A program made the position numbers and the translations under genes. Under the pieces are notes generated by a model that saw only the letters and a list, made by a program, of their open reading frames with translations, was not told where the DNA came from and did not search any database. A stretch of 64,000 bases of DNA from assembly GCF_907165195.1 (NCBI RefSeq), contig NZ_OU015584.1, positions 3,730,978 to 3,794,977 of the forward strand, given 5' to 3'. Positions 8,740 through 18,672 of the stretch are shown here, one piece after another (the first letter of the stretch is position 1; each line of letters begins with the position of its first letter). Source of the stretch: Parvicella tangerina (GTDB lineage Bacteria > Bacteroidota > Bacteroidia > Flavobacteriales_D > Parvicellaceae).

Positions 8740-9910
8740 TGTCATACTGACTGATCCATTTCTGGTATGCCGGCCAGGAAGTATAATTGTCATAAGAAAT
8801 AGACAAATAGTAATCGAAATCACTGTACGAGTAATAACCCAAATCGATTAGCTCATCAACCATTGCAAAGCCTTTTTCTTTTTGATCACAATCGATATAG
8901 GCAATAGACAGTCCATCCTTGAAATCATATATCTCATCGTCACTTAAAACGGCATTATTAAAAGCGTTCAAGGCTGATTGACAGTCATTCATTTCAAGGT
9001 AGTAGCCTCCTTTGTAAAAATCAAGCACACCGTCATCAGGATATACTTCTTCAATGGCTTTTATGGATTCAATGGTCATTTCATAATCTTCCTTGATCGT
9101 ATAGTAATCAATTAGCATCAAGTCTAAGCAAGCGTCATGAGGGTAACTTGCTCGATAAGCATCCACCTTTTCCGCATAAACCTCTTCATCTAGCCACATG
9201 TAAAGCCTTAACTCCATTAGCTTCATCACTCTTGTTTGCTTTAACTCCGTTGGGAGCAATTGATATTTTTCCAAAGCTGATTCGTAATCCTCATATTGGA
9301 TATCATCTACTATGTCCTCCATCAACAACTCCGACTCCTTTGGATCCAGATTTTTGTTTTTTGAATTCATCAAATTGGTGACAAACTCCCGCATAATCTC
9401 ACTCAAAAACTGGCCATTTCCTACATTAAAGATGTCAATGATCTTCACCTCTCCCTCTACTTTGGCCAATACAAACTCATCGTAGTTTATCCCTGCATCT
9501 CCAAAGGATCTGAAGACAAGTACTGAATGACCGTCTTCATTCATATACTCCTTGACACAATCGTAGTATGACGTTCCCCAGGAAGTACTTTCCCAATAGT
9601 CACCTCTCTTGGCCAATTCTTCAGTCATTGCATCAAAAAACTCAATCTTGATTCCTTCCAGATCCATTTTGTCAAGGGTAATTGAAATTAGGGCTCGGTA
9701 ATCAACATATTTATTGATGTCTTCCAGTCTCCCCTCATAGAAGTAATTCGAGACATCTTTTTTGAGTTGCTCGTATTCTTCTGGAGTAGTTTCCTTGTCG
9801 ATACTTGACAAATACGAATTGATTTCCTCTTGAGCTTCACTTGTTCCATTAGAATTACATGCACTAAGCACAAAAGCGAATACTAAAATTGATAATACTG
9901 ACCTCATCAT
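8717..9910 (-). CDS. Lipoprotein with TPR-like C-terminal half, function unknown
   Basis: 397 residues with a lipoprotein signal peptide (LSILVFAFVLSACNSNG, acylated Cys about residue 18). The middle has no family that I recognise. The C-terminal half looks like TPR repeats (DFYKGGYYLEMNDCQSALNAFNNAV). The protein is strongly acidic, with many Asp, Glu and Tyr. It is probably anchored to the outer membrane. It lies downstream of sucB but is separated from it by a good terminator, and its end overlaps the LytTR gene. Confidence 0.8.
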   Translation of the reverse strand: MMRSVLSILVFAFVLSACNSNGTSEAQEEINSYLSSIDKETTPEEYEQLKKDVSNYFYEGRLEDINKYVDYRALISITLDKMDLEGIKIEFFDAMTEELAKRGDYWESTSWGTSYYDCVKEYMNEDGHSVLVFRSFGDAGINYDEFVLAKVEGEVKIIDIFNVGNGQFLSEIMREFVTNLMNSKNKNLDPKESELLMEDIVDDIQYEDYESALEKYQLLPTELKQTRVMKLMELRLYMWLDEEVYAEKVDAYRASYPHDACLDLMLIDYYTIKEDYEMTIESIKAIEEVYPDDGVLDFYKGGYYLEMNDCQSALNAFNNAVLSDDEIYDFKDGLSIAYIDCDQKEKGFAMVDELIDLGYYSYSDFDYYLSISYDNYTSWPAYQKWISQYDTINSSSL

Positions 9911-9916
9911 AAAACA

Positions 9917-9949
9917 TTAAAAAAGGCCACCAGTGGTGATGGTGACCTT
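9917..9949 (-). terminator. Rho-independent terminator after sucB
   Basis: On the minus strand AAGGTCACCA pairs with TGGTGGCCTT (one G-T pair), with a 7-base loop, and a run of seven T follows. It ends transcription from sucA-sucB before the lipoprotein gene that starts at 9910. Confidence 0.8.
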
Positions 9950-9971
9950 CAAATATAGTATTTTTAAACGC

Positions 9972-11225
9972 CTATAGATTCAATAAAATCTCCTCAGGCT
10001 CTTTACCTCCAAAAATCATCTTCACTGGGTTCTCCAACATTTCCTTCACTTTCACCAAGAAAGAAACAGACTCTTTTCCATCGATGATCCTGTGATCATA
10101 AGAAAGTGCAACGTACATGATCGGTCTAATTTCAACCTGACCATTTATGGCCACAGGTCTTTCAACAATATTGTGCATTCCCAAAATAGCAGACTGCGGA
10201 GGGTTGATAATTGGTGTACTCAGCATACTTCCGAAGACACCACCATTTGTGATGGTAAACGTACCTCCAGTCATTTCCTCAATAGCAATCTTTCCATCTC
10301 TCGCTTTGATTGCAAGTCTCTTGATCTCTGCCTCAATTTCGAACAAAGTCATTTGTTCTGCATTTCTGACTACAGGAACCATCAAACCTTTTGGAGAACT
10401 CACCGCAATACCTATATCTGCATAGTTATGAGAAATCATGTGATCCCCTTCTATCATCGAGTTAACAGCAGGGAAGTGATTTAGGGCTTCTGTCACCGCT
10501 TTCGTAAAGAAAGACATGAATCCCAAACTAACACCATGCGTTTCTTTGAACTGCGCTTTATACTTATTTCTCAAGTCCATGATCGGCTTCATGTCTACTT
10601 CGTTAAACGTAGTGAGCATTGCCGTTTCGTTCTTAACCGAAACCAATCGTGAAGCAATCTTTCTACGAAGCATTGACATCTTCTTAGAATTAGTATCTCT
10701 TGATCCTCCCCATCCTTGAGTAGCAGAAGCATCAAAGCCTGCAGCCATTGCCGCAAGAACATCTTGTTTCGTAATTCTTCCATCCTTACCAGTACCTTGA
10801 ATCCTCTGAACAGGAATATTATTCTCGGCAGCTACCTTTGCAGCCGCCACTGATGGTGTGCCAGCGGCATAAGAATCTTTTTTCTCTGTTTTTGGAGCAT
10901 CACTCGCTTTTGCAGGAGTAGGCGAAGGAACTACTTCCTCTTTTTTCTCTTCCTCTTTCACTTCTGGAGCGTTTGCCGGAGGTTCAGCTGATGTATCAAT
11001 CAGACAAACGACCGCCCCAACAGCTACGGCATCTCCAACATCTGCTTTAAGGGTAATTGTTCCCGATTCCTCTGCAGGTAATTCTAACGTAGCTTTATCA
11101 GAATCAACCTCTGCGATGGCTTGATCTTTGAACACGTAGTCTCCATCTGACACCAACCATTCTGCAATCTCTACTTCTGATATTGATTCTCCCGGTGAGG
11201 GAACTTTCATTTCTAATACTGACAT
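9972..11225 (-). CDS. sucB: 2-oxoglutarate dehydrogenase E2, dihydrolipoyl succinyltransferase
   Basis: 417 residues. It transfers succinyl from the E1-bound intermediate to CoA through a lipoyl arm, in the TCA cycle. Domain order: lipoyl domain 1-77 with lipoylated Lys44 in [10 protein letters not shown]; an Ala/Pro/Lys-rich linker; E3-binding domain about 120-160 ([20 protein letters not shown]); catalytic core about 185-417 with [12 protein letters not shown] near the end. A single lipoyl domain and the Bacteroidota-type core favour the succinyl rather than acetyl enzyme. The gene follows sucA by 25 bp in the same operon. No E3 gene is nearby. Confidence 0.96.
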   Translation of the reverse strand: MSVLEMKVPSPGESISEVEIAEWLVSDGDYVFKDQAIAEVDSDKATLELPAEESGTITLKADVGDAVAVGAVVCLIDTSAEPPANAPEVKEEEKKEEVVPSPTPAKASDAPKTEKKDSYAAGTPSVAAAKVAAENNIPVQRIQGTGKDGRITKQDVLAAMAAGFDASATQGWGGSRDTNSKKMSMLRRKIASRLVSVKNETAMLTTFNEVDMKPIMDLRNKYKAQFKETHGVSLGFMSFFTKAVTEALNHFPAVNSMIEGDHMISHNYADIGIAVSSPKGLMVPVVRNAEQMTLFEIEAEIKRLAIKARDGKIAIEEMTGGTFTITNGGVFGSMLSTPIINPPQSAILGMHNIVERPVAINGQVEIRPIMYVALSYDHRIIDGKESVSFLVKVKEMLENPVKMIFGGKEPEEILLNL

Positions 11226-11250
11226 GATATCTATCTAAATATGTTTTTAA

Positions 11251-13986
11251 TTAGCTTACTTTAACTTTTGAATGAGACATAATTGCATTCAGGATCTCAT
11301 TGTGTCTGATGGTATGCACTTTAGGTGATCCTGTAGCTGGGCTTGCGGACTCTCTTCTTGCAAGAACATCCAGTTGCACTGTTCTCCATTTTCTTAACAT
11401 GTACGACCAGGCTCCCATATTTTCTGGTTCTTCCTGTGCCCAAATATACTTTTTGTCCGCTCCATATTTATCCACCAGCGCATCTAATTGCTTTTGCGGA
11501 AGTGGATACAATTGCTCCACTCGTACTACGGCAATATTGTCACCAGCTCCTTCCTCTTCTTTTCTCTCTAGAATATCATAGTAGAACTTACCTGAACACA
11601 GCACAACAGTATCCACATTTTCTGCCTTAACTGACGTGTCATCCATAACCTCTTGAAACCTTCCGTTTGCGAGTTCATCTATCGTTGAAACCGCTTTAGG
11701 GTATCTCAATAATTTCTTCGGTGTGAATACGATCAATGGTTTTCTAAACTCTCTCTTCAACTGTCTTCTTAAAAGGTGAAAGAAGTTAGCTGGCGTAGTA
11801 CAGTTAGTTACCTGCCAATTCAAATCACCACAAAGCTGTAAGAATCTTTCCATTCTTCCTGAAGAGTGCTCAGAGCCTTGGCCTTCATACCCATGAGGCA
11901 ACAACATTACCAATCCATTTTGAGTATGCCATTTATCTTCAGCTGCTGAAATATACTGGTCCATCATAATTTGTGCACCATTGTTAAAATCTCCAAACTG
12001 TGCTTCCCAGATCGTTAAGCCGTTTGGAGTAGCAAAAGCATAACCGTAATCAAAACCAAGCACACCATATTCAGAAAGTAGGGAATTGTAAATACTTAGT
12101 TTTGCCTGCTTATCTGAGATCAGGTTTAATGGTACTACTTCTTCTTCGGTGTCTTCTGTTTTTACCACCGCATGACGGTGCGAAAAAGTACCTCTTTCTA
12201 CATCCTGTCCTGATATTCGAACAGGGTGGCCTTCATTCAACAGTGTTGCATAAGCCAATAGCTCGCCCATGCCCCAATCAAGGTTATCTCCTTCCACCAT
12301 AGCTTTTCTGTCTTTGAAAAGCTTAACGATCTTTCTAAAGTAATTTTTCCCTTCCGGTAAAGAAGTTATTTTATCCGCTAGATCTAACAACACTTTCTTA
12401 TCGACCCCAGTATCTGGAGATTGATCAAAGTCTTCCGTTGTAGCTGGCCTGAAGCCTTTCCAAAGTTCCTCCAGGAAATCTGATATTCTAGCTTTCTCAA
12501 TCTGTTTTGCTTCTTCCAGCCTTTCCTGAAGCATGTCATCAAACTCCTTCTTCATCGCCTTACCTTCATCCTTGCTGATGACACCTTCACTCACGAGTTT
12601 ATTCAGGTAAATCTCTCTAGGACTTGGATGCTTTGATATAATCTTATAAAGTTGTGGCTGAGTAAACTTCGGTTCATCACCTTCGTTATGCCCATATTTT
12701 CTATAACAGAGCAGATCGATGAATACATCCCTATTGAACTGCTGTCTGTACTCCAACGCAATTTGCATGGTTTTTACTACTGCTTCGACATCATCTCCGT
12801 TTACATGGAAAACAGGACTTAAGGTAGTTTTACCAACATCCGTACAATACGTAGACGACCTTCCATCAAGGTAATTGGTGGTAAAACCTACTTGGTTATT
12901 AATAACAATATGAATAGTACCTCCAGTTCTATAACCGTCCAACTGAGCCATTTGAATGACTTCATATACAACTCCTTGACCAGCTATAGCCGCATCACCA
13001 TGCACTAAGATAGGAACGATCTCATTTAAGTTGCCATTAAGGTAGTGATCAATCTTTGATCTTGAAATCCCTTCTACAACTGGGTTAACGGCTTCCAAGT
13101 GACTTGGATTTGGCGCTAAGGTCATTTTGACTGTCTTTCCTCCATCTGTTGTTGTTTCAGCACTGTAACCCAAGTGATATTTCACATCACCGTCAAATAA
13201 AACGTCTTCATATTCTTTGCCTTCGAACTCCGAAAAAATAGAGTCGTATGTTTTATTAAAGATATTCGCTAAAACGTTAAGTCGTCCTCTATGAGCCATC
13301 CCCATTACAAACTCCTTCACTCCAAGGTCTGCAGCTTTCTCTATTACCACATCTAATGCAGGAATAATGGACTCACCTCCTTCTAGAGAAAAGCGCTTTT
13401 GTCCCACGAATTTTTTGTGAAGAAACTGTTCGAAGACACTTGCTTGATTTAACTTGTGGAGAATATGTTTTTTCTGCTCAATAGTCAACTCAGGACGTTC
13501 TTTGAGCTCAATTTTTTTTCTTAACCACTCCACTCTTTCCGGATGCCTGATGTAGGTATACTCTAGCCCAACAGAATCGCAATAGTTCTCTTCAAGGTGC
13601 GCAATTATTTCAGATAACTTCGAAGGTCCTATTCCTACTTCCTCACCTGCTTGAAAGACAACATCCAGATCACTTTTCTCAAGTCCAAAGTTTGAGATAT
13701 CAAGAGTGGGTTCATACTTTCTTCTCTCACGAACCGGGTTCGTCTTCGTGAACAAATGTCCTCTGGTGCGATACCCATTGATCAGACTTAATACACGAAA
13801 TTCCTTTTGAACATTCTCTGGGATTGCTCCTCCCGCTTCTAGATCGAAATTCTTTCTTGCAAATTCAAATCCTTCAAAAAAGGTTCTCCATCCCTCATCG
13901 ACCGAATTCACATCTGCTAAATATTGGTTGTACAGTTCTTCGATGGCGTTGACATCGCCATTCGACATATAAGAAAACTTATCCAT
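11251..13986 (-). CDS. sucA: 2-oxoglutarate dehydrogenase E1 component
   Basis: 911 residues, the normal length for the thiamine-diphosphate E1 that decarboxylates 2-oxoglutarate. Visible features: N-terminal E2-binding-type helix (FSYMSNGDVNAIEELYNQYL); substrate segment GMAHRGRLNVLAN; ThDP/Mg site with HGDAAIAGQGV and INNQVGFTT; RKYGHNEGDEP; and the transketolase-like Pyr domain with ISGQDVERGTFSHRHAV and HGYEGQGSEHSSGRMERFLQ. The -7 element at 14012-14019 lies upstream and sucB follows, so the two genes form one operon. Its partners are sucB and an E3 encoded elsewhere. Confidence 0.97.
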   Translation of the reverse strand: MDKFSYMSNGDVNAIEELYNQYLADVNSVDEGWRTFFEGFEFARKNFDLEAGGAIPENVQKEFRVLSLINGYRTRGHLFTKTNPVRERRKYEPTLDISNFGLEKSDLDVVFQAGEEVGIGPSKLSEIIAHLEENYCDSVGLEYTYIRHPERVEWLRKKIELKERPELTIEQKKHILHKLNQASVFEQFLHKKFVGQKRFSLEGGESIIPALDVVIEKAADLGVKEFVMGMAHRGRLNVLANIFNKTYDSIFSEFEGKEYEDVLFDGDVKYHLGYSAETTTDGGKTVKMTLAPNPSHLEAVNPVVEGISRSKIDHYLNGNLNEIVPILVHGDAAIAGQGVVYEVIQMAQLDGYRTGGTIHIVINNQVGFTTNYLDGRSSTYCTDVGKTTLSPVFHVNGDDVEAVVKTMQIALEYRQQFNRDVFIDLLCYRKYGHNEGDEPKFTQPQLYKIISKHPSPREIYLNKLVSEGVISKDEGKAMKKEFDDMLQERLEEAKQIEKARISDFLEELWKGFRPATTEDFDQSPDTGVDKKVLLDLADKITSLPEGKNYFRKIVKLFKDRKAMVEGDNLDWGMGELLAYATLLNEGHPVRISGQDVERGTFSHRHAVVKTEDTEEEVVPLNLISDKQAKLSIYNSLLSEYGVLGFDYGYAFATPNGLTIWEAQFGDFNNGAQIMMDQYISAAEDKWHTQNGLVMLLPHGYEGQGSEHSSGRMERFLQLCGDLNWQVTNCTTPANFFHLLRRQLKREFRKPLIVFTPKKLLRYPKAVSTIDELANGRFQEVMDDTSVKAENVDTVVLCSGKFYYDILERKEEEGAGDNIAVVRVEQLYPLPQKQLDALVDKYGADKKYIWAQEEPENMGAWSYMLRKWRTVQLDVLARRESASPATGSPKVHTIRHNEILNAIMSHSKVKVS

Positions 13987-14011
13987 TTAGTTGTTTATCT
14001 AATGTGAATAA

Positions 14012-14019
14012 CAAATGTA
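14012..14019 (-). promoter_or_regulatory. Bacteroidota-type -7 element for sucA-sucB
   Basis: Reads TACATTTG on the minus strand, a match to TAnnTTTG. It lies 25 bases from the sucA ATG (13986), which gives a leader of about 18-20 nt. No convincing TTG at -33 was found, so the call rests on the -7 match and position. Confidence 0.55.
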
Positions 14020-14071
14020 GAAATTATTTAAAAGAAAAGATAGTATTAACAGACTTTTAAATCCCCATCCT

Positions 14072-14740
14072 TTAGAAGAAATTGAGTATCCAGGACAAAT
14101 CGATATCAAATGCGATCTGGATGACAATCAACAGTAAGACACAGGTTATAGCAGCCGTTACCGGACCACCGATCCACAATGCCAAAGCTGTAATACCGAC
14201 AACGAGCCCTACAAGGACAATAGTTGCCGCCAATGCAATTAATAACCACTTTAGGAAGAATCGCCAAATGGCTCTCCACATATTTTGCCACCATTGTGGA
14301 GGCTCATTACGCAGCATGATTTCCTGAGTATGAAAGCTCTGGTTATCAACATTCTGCGATGCTATGTTCATAACGCTAACTACTGACTTCTCTGGTTCAA
14401 TCTGAACTTTTGAATGTTCCACTTTAGCGTTGTAAGCAGTTACTGAAGGTAAAGAATCGCACAAGACAACATGCTTTCCATGGAGCGTTTCATTTTGACA
14501 ACCAAAATCTGGAGAGGGATTACCAACAATTATTTCCTTTGCAGACGCTGTAGGAACTGGCACTTCTGTACATATAGCGGCTGTATCCTGTTCTACTCTG
14601 GAGGTCTTGTGAAAATTATTCTTTGCTTTTAGGAAATCAAAAGGTTTTCCGTAGTCGGTGTATCTAAGGTTGATACAAGACCCTAAGGCAATACATAATA
14701 CTCCAAAAATTAATACATATTTGACCAAGAATGACTTCAC
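14072..14740 (-). CDS. Unknown lipoprotein with C-terminal membrane segments (222 aa)
   Basis: An N-terminal signal with a lipobox-like IALGSCINLRY is followed by about 110 polar residues without a recognised domain. Three hydrophobic segments make up the last 70 residues (WLLIALAATIVLVGLVVGI, ITALALWIGGPVTAAITC, VLLLIVIQIAFDIDL). An amphipathic stretch of Trp (PPQWWQNMWRAIWRFFLKW) precedes them. The start overlaps the 122-residue gene upstream by 4 bp (ATGA-type overlap), which indicates translational coupling. A glycine-rich TM domain after a lipid anchor is unusual. Function unknown. Confidence 0.7.
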   Translation of the reverse strand: MKSFLVKYVLIFGVLCIALGSCINLRYTDYGKPFDFLKAKNNFHKTSRVEQDTAAICTEVPVPTASAKEIIVGNPSPDFGCQNETLHGKHVVLCDSLPSVTAYNAKVEHSKVQIEPEKSVVSVMNIASQNVDNQSFHTQEIMLRNEPPQWWQNMWRAIWRFFLKWLLIALAATIVLVGLVVGITALALWIGGPVTAAITCVLLLIVIQIAFDIDLSWILNFF

Positions 14741-15105
14741 CTGGGAGAAAAATGCTTTTGAATACAGACCTTTCTAAACTCTCTTTCCAAAACTAAGATA
14801 CACAGGTCATCTATTGAAAGATCAGCAATTTGACGAATCTTCTTTTCAGAAACATCAATGCGATATAAAAAGTTTCTAACGTCTCCGTTTGTAAGCAGAT
14901 CGGTCAACAAAAGTTTCAATTGCTCGTACCAATCTTGCAGCGTCAAAGAAGCATCAAGCTGAAGGTTCAACCCAACGAGGCTTGCGTCTTTTTTTAACTG
15001 CTGGAAAACCTCCCATTGCACATTTGACTTAGACAAACTATACAATTGATCTTCAACTTCATAGTAGATTCTTGCAATGGCCATTGAAACGTCTTGAGAA
15101 CTCAT
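14737..15105 (-). CDS. Unknown small helical cytoplasmic protein (122 aa)
   Basis: All-helical in appearance with no signal or membrane segment (DVSMAIARIYYEVEDQLYSL at the N-terminus). I recognise no family. Because it overlaps the next gene by 4 bp, the two are probably made together; a soluble partner of the membrane lipoprotein is a reasonable inference but nothing more. It lies 16 bp downstream of kbl, so it may be read from the pan-kbl transcript. Confidence 0.65.
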   Translation of the reverse strand: MSSQDVSMAIARIYYEVEDQLYSLSKSNVQWEVFQQLKKDASLVGLNLQLDASLTLQDWYEQLKLLLTDLLTNGDVRNFLYRIDVSEKKIRQIADLSIDDLCILVLEREFRKVCIQKHFSPR

Positions 15106-15121
15106 ATCTGATTAGGAGGAA

Positions 15122-16315
15122 TCACCCTTTGATCACGCCCAATTCCTTACCGATTTTCTCAAAGGCAGCCAATGCCTTGTCCAAATGCACTTTTTCATGA
15201 GCCGCAGAAAGTTGAACACGAATTCTGGCCAGTTCCTTTGGCACAACTGGATAGAAGAATCCAATTGCGTAGATGCCTTCTTCGAGCAATTTATCCGCAA
15301 AGACTTGGGCTAACTTCGCATCGTATAACATTACTGGGACAATAGCTGAATCTCCATCTCTGATCTCCAACCCGATTTTTCGGATACCTTCCTTGAAGTA
15401 ATTTACATTCCACTCCAGTTTATCTCTCAACTCAGTAGTAGAACTCAACATATCAAAAACTTCTGATGCAGCACCTACAATTGCTGGCGCCAATGAGTTG
15501 GAGAACAAGTACGGTCTAGATCTTTGACGAAGCATATCGATGATCTCCTTTTTACCTGAGGTAAAACCTCCCATTGCACCTCCAAGCGCTTTTCCAAGAG
15601 TAGATGTAATGATGTCAACCCTACCCATAACCCCGCAGTGCTCGTGAGTACCCTTTCCAGTTTTTCCAATGAAACCGGTTGCGTGCGAATCATCAACCAT
15701 AACCAGCGCATCATACTTTTCAGCCAAATCACAGATCTGATCAAGTTTAGCCACATAACCATCCATTGAGAAAACACCATCCGTCACAATGATTCTATTT
15801 CGCTGAGCCTGGGCTTTCTTCAGTTGTTCCTCCAGATCTGCCATATCACTATTCTTGAACCTATATCGAGCAGCTTTACACAGGCGAACACCGTCTATGA
15901 TTGAGGCGTGATTTAGCTCGTCTGAGATAATGGCATCCTCTTTACCAAAAAGAGGCTCAAAAACACCTCCATTAGCATCAAATGCAGCTGCATAAAGAAT
16001 AGTATCCTCCATTCCTAAGAAGTCTGATATTTTCTGCTCGAGTTGTTTGTGAATATCCTGAGTTCCACAAATAAAGCGAACGGAAGACATTCCATACCCA
16101 TGCGTGTCTAATGCTCTTTTTGCTCCCTCAATAACTTTTGGATGATTAGACAAGCCCAGATAATTATTAGCACACATAATGATCACCTCTTCACCAGTAT
16201 TAACCTTGACTTTAGCTCCCATAGGAGAAGTAATAATACGTTCAGATTTATATAATCCGTCCTCTTTGATTTGTTCAAGTTCCGTTGCTAATTGATCTTT
16301 AAGTTTTCCGTACAT
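15122..16315 (-). CDS. kbl: Glycine C-acetyltransferase (2-amino-3-ketobutyrate CoA ligase)
   Basis: 397-residue PLP enzyme of the alpha-oxoamine synthase family. It cleaves 2-amino-3-oxobutyrate with CoA into glycine and acetyl-CoA during threonine breakdown. Seen: [11 protein letters not shown], the substrate segment [23 protein letters not shown], the PLP-contact [15 protein letters not shown], and the Schiff-base Lys in [14 protein letters not shown]. Length matches E. coli Kbl (398). Threonine dehydrogenase is not visible in the window. Serine palmitoyltransferase and BioF are relatives; the glycine-acetyltransferase assignment rests on the CxNNYLGL-type N-terminus and overall similarity. 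Confidence 0.93.
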   Translation of the reverse strand: MYGKLKDQLATELEQIKEDGLYKSERIITSPMGAKVKVNTGEEVIIMCANNYLGLSNHPKVIEGAKRALDTHGYGMSSVRFICGTQDIHKQLEQKISDFLGMEDTILYAAAFDANGGVFEPLFGKEDAIISDELNHASIIDGVRLCKAARYRFKNSDMADLEEQLKKAQAQRNRIIVTDGVFSMDGYVAKLDQICDLAEKYDALVMVDDSHATGFIGKTGKGTHEHCGVMGRVDIITSTLGKALGGAMGGFTSGKKEIIDMLRQRSRPYLFSNSLAPAIVGAASEVFDMLSSTTELRDKLEWNVNYFKEGIRKIGLEIRDGDSAIVPVMLYDAKLAQVFADKLLEEGIYAIGFFYPVVPKELARIRVQLSAAHEKVHLDKALAAFEKIGKELGVIKG

Positions 16316-16330
16316 GTCTAAATCTTTAAT

Positions 16331-17377
16331 TTATACAGCTGCTGCTGCCTTTAGTTTTTTCTTTTTTCGTTGAACCAAAATTAATGAAATCAATCCAAGT
16401 AGAACGATTAAGACTGTTTGTGAAGCCCATACTAGCATTCCAAAGCCCGTATCTTCTGGTTGAATACCGTCAGTTGCCAAAAATTCAGGATTTCGATAAA
16501 AGGTTATCACAGCTCCCACCATCAGAGGATAGGTGCCAATACCTCCCTGCACGATAATAAAACCTATGGTCCCTGCCACGAAACCAGCCATAATCGCCTT
16601 AACAGGTAATTCTGATGTAAAATCTACCGCATAAAAAACGACCCAAAACATGGCTACATAACAAATCCAGATATTCAGCGTGTGCAACAAGTAAGGAACT
16701 CTGTCTTTCATTTTAAAAATTGAGATAAGCCCTTCTTTCAAACCCTTCAGAAACCCAATGATCTTATCCTTCAAAGCAGGAACTCTAAACCAAATAATTA
16801 GAAACCCAACCACTCCAAGAATAAATAAGCCTACTAAAATGTATATAATCCAAGAGCTTCCATCTCCCGAAACTTCTTCGCCTTTCTTCGCTTCGTTAAT
16901 AACCTCTTTTAAACTCAACAATTCTGAAACCTTATCCAGGTTAAATAGCAAGGCACCTCCAGACACAAGAGCTAAACAAATAACATCAATTACACGCTCG
17001 GCAACTATGGAACCAAAGCCCTTATCAAAAGGCACATCATCTGTTGCTTTTAGCACTCCTGCACGACTCGCCTCCCCCATTCTTGGTACTAGAATATTGG
17101 CAATGTATCCAATCATGATTGCGTTATAAGAGCTGAAAGTGGTTGGCTCATAACCTAAGGGTTTTAAAGCATATTTCCACCTCATGGCACGACTTAGGTG
17201 ACTCATAAACCCTATCAATAAAGCAAGAAAAACCCAGAAATAGTTGGCTTGTTCAAAGACAAGAAGAAACTGATCTTTTTGCTCTTCATCAAAACTTGTC
17301 CAGAAATACCAAGAAATGTAAACTCCCAAGACTATAGGGAGGACGATTTTGAGTGTTGTTATCAGAATTTTTTTCAC
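16331..17377 (-). CDS. YbhN/UPF0104-type flippase-like membrane protein
   Basis: 348 residues with about eight hydrophobic segments. It resembles the lysylphosphatidylglycerol-synthase transmembrane region (YbhN/AglD2 family), including the conserved LSRAMRWKYAL, PRMGEASRAGVL and the VQGGIGTYPLMVGA loop. There is no catalytic LPG-synthase domain, so it is not itself an aminoacyl-lipid synthase; a lipid-handling role is inferred from the family. Its place directly after panD (13 bp) is common in Bacteroidota. The C-terminus ends in a basic stretch (RKKKKLKAAAAV). Confidence 0.88.
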   Translation of the reverse strand: MKKILITTLKIVLPIVLGVYISWYFWTSFDEEQKDQFLLVFEQANYFWVFLALLIGFMSHLSRAMRWKYALKPLGYEPTTFSSYNAIMIGYIANILVPRMGEASRAGVLKATDDVPFDKGFGSIVAERVIDVICLALVSGGALLFNLDKVSELLSLKEVINEAKKGEEVSGDGSSWIIYILVGLFILGVVGFLIIWFRVPALKDKIIGFLKGLKEGLISIFKMKDRVPYLLHTLNIWICYVAMFWVVFYAVDFTSELPVKAIMAGFVAGTIGFIIVQGGIGTYPLMVGAVITFYRNPEFLATDGIQPEDTGFGMLVWASQTVLIVLLGLISLILVQRKKKKLKAAAAV

Positions 17378-17390
17378 TTACCCCAAACGT

Positions 17391-17738
17391 TTACTTCAAC
17401 AGATTATTATCATCAGGGAAAGCAATACCAGGTTTATACGTTTTAGCCTCATGTTCATCCATCCAGGCATAACCAATAATAATGACCTTATCACCAACGG
17501 CAACTTTTCTAGCTGCGGCACCATTTAAGCAGATTACCCCACTCCCTCTCTTTCCTTTTATCGTATAAGTTTCAAGACGTTCACCGTTATTAATATTGAC
17601 AATCTGAACCCTTTCTCCTTCGATCATATTCGCTGCATCCATCAAATCTTCATCAATGGTGATGCTTCCAATATAATTAAGATCTGCCTGAGTTACTGTT
17701 GCTCGATGGATCTTACCCTTAAACATTTGAATCAACAT
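17391..17738 (-). CDS. panD: Aspartate 1-decarboxylase proenzyme
   Basis: 115-residue pyruvoyl enzyme that makes beta-alanine from aspartate for pantothenate. Self-processing occurs at Gly24-Ser25 ([10 protein letters not shown]), giving a beta chain and a pyruvoyl alpha chain. Lys9 and the [16 protein letters not shown] segment match the family. Length is normal. It sits 12 bp after panC and before the YbhN-like gene; panC joins its beta-alanine product to pantoate, so the pair makes biochemical sense. Confidence 0.97.
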   Translation of the reverse strand: MLIQMFKGKIHRATVTQADLNYIGSITIDEDLMDAANMIEGERVQIVNINNGERLETYTIKGKRGSGVICLNGAAARKVAVGDKVIIIGYAWMDEHEAKTYKPGIAFPDDNNLLK

Positions 17739-17750
17739 AATTTCTCTTGT

Positions 17751-18581
17751 TTAATTTATTTGGAGGTTATCAATTAGTCTTACTTTACCAATCCTACACA
17801 CCACAAAAGCTCTTACCTCCCCGGTGTAACCTTCTGGGACCTCCTCAAGGTTATCAGCTCTACGAATCACAAAGTACTCTGGTTCCCCGTATTGCTGCAT
17901 CATGGCAAGACTTCTTTTTTCTAAATCGGCTATATTGCTCCCTGTGTAATGATCTTTACAATAATGGAGCGTTTTAATGAGTGTTGTGGCCACCTGACGC
18001 TGCGTGAATGTAAGCAACAGATTTCTTGAGCTCATCGCCAAACCATCCGCCTCTCGTATCGTTTCACAACCAACAATATGAATTCCCATATCGAGTTCAT
18101 CGACCATTTTTTTAACGATCAAATACTGCTGATAATCCTTCAGTCCAAAAAAAGCATGCGTTGGGTTTACGATTTCAAATAATAATTTCACCACACGCAT
18201 AACTCCTTTAAAGTGACCCGGTCTGTTCCTTCCTTCCATCACTTGATCGAGCACACCCAAATCTACATTGAACTCTTTTTCGTTCATGTAAACATCCTTC
18301 ACATCATTGGGAAGATAAAGCAGATCGCAACCCACCTCCTCTAATTTCTTCTTGTCCTCTTCAATCTGAATCGGGTAGCTTTGATAGTCTTTTGGATCGT
18401 TAAATTGAGTAGGATTTACGAAAATACTGCAGACCACGACATCACACGATGTTTTTGCTTTTGTCAATAAAGAAGTGTGACCCCGATGCAAAGCTCCCAT
18501 AGTTGGGACGAAACCGATGGTTTTCCCGCTATGCTTTTTAAGCTCTTCTTTTAGGCTTTCTTGTGTCGTAAAAACTTTCAT
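17751..18581 (-). CDS. panC: Pantothenate synthetase
   Basis: 276 residues from the ATG at 18581 (MKVFTTQESL), preferred over an upstream in-frame start because of family length and the promoter at 18600-18607. It condenses pantoate and beta-alanine with ATP. Motifs: VPTMGALHRGHTSL (HxGH nucleotidyl-transferase site), FVNPTQF, GVMRVVKLLFEIV, FFGLKDYQQ and the KMSKS equivalent MSSRN. First gene of panC-panD-YbhN-kbl and divergent from the glycogen-synthase-like gene. Confidence 0.96.
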   Translation of the reverse strand: MKVFTTQESLKEELKKHSGKTIGFVPTMGALHRGHTSLLTKAKTSCDVVVCSIFVNPTQFNDPKDYQSYPIQIEEDKKKLEEVGCDLLYLPNDVKDVYMNEKEFNVDLGVLDQVMEGRNRPGHFKGVMRVVKLLFEIVNPTHAFFGLKDYQQYLIVKKMVDELDMGIHIVGCETIREADGLAMSSRNLLLTFTQRQVATTLIKTLHYCKDHYTGSNIADLEKRSLAMMQQYGEPEYFVIRRADNLEEVPEGYTGEVRAFVVCRIGKVRLIDNLQIN

Positions 18582-18599
18582 AGACCACGTCAGTTGCGG

Positions 18600-18607
18600 C
18601 AAAACTA
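18600..18607 (-). promoter_or_regulatory. -7 element for panC
   Basis: Minus-strand TAGTTTTG matches TAnnTTTG and lies 18 bases before the panC ATG. It shares a 91-bp divergent region with the plus-strand element at 18641-18648. Confidence 0.5.
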
Positions 18608-18640
18608 CTGTAAATGTAGGAAAAAACGATTTTTTTTTTA

Positions 18641-18648
18641 TATTTTTG
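18641..18648 (+). promoter_or_regulatory. -7 element for the glycogen-synthase-like gene
   Basis: TATTTTTG (TAnnTTTG) preceded by a T-run, 24 bases before the ATG at 18673. The genes downstream (DUF4270 lipoprotein, glmS) are spaced closely enough to be read from it. Confidence 0.5.
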
Positions 18649-18672
18649 CATCTGAAAAGAAAATCGTGAAAT

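Noticed and set aside
9148-9381. Plus-strand frame inside the TPR-like lipoprotein gene
   Set aside because: Shadow of the minus-strand gene; low-complexity Pro/Leu composition.
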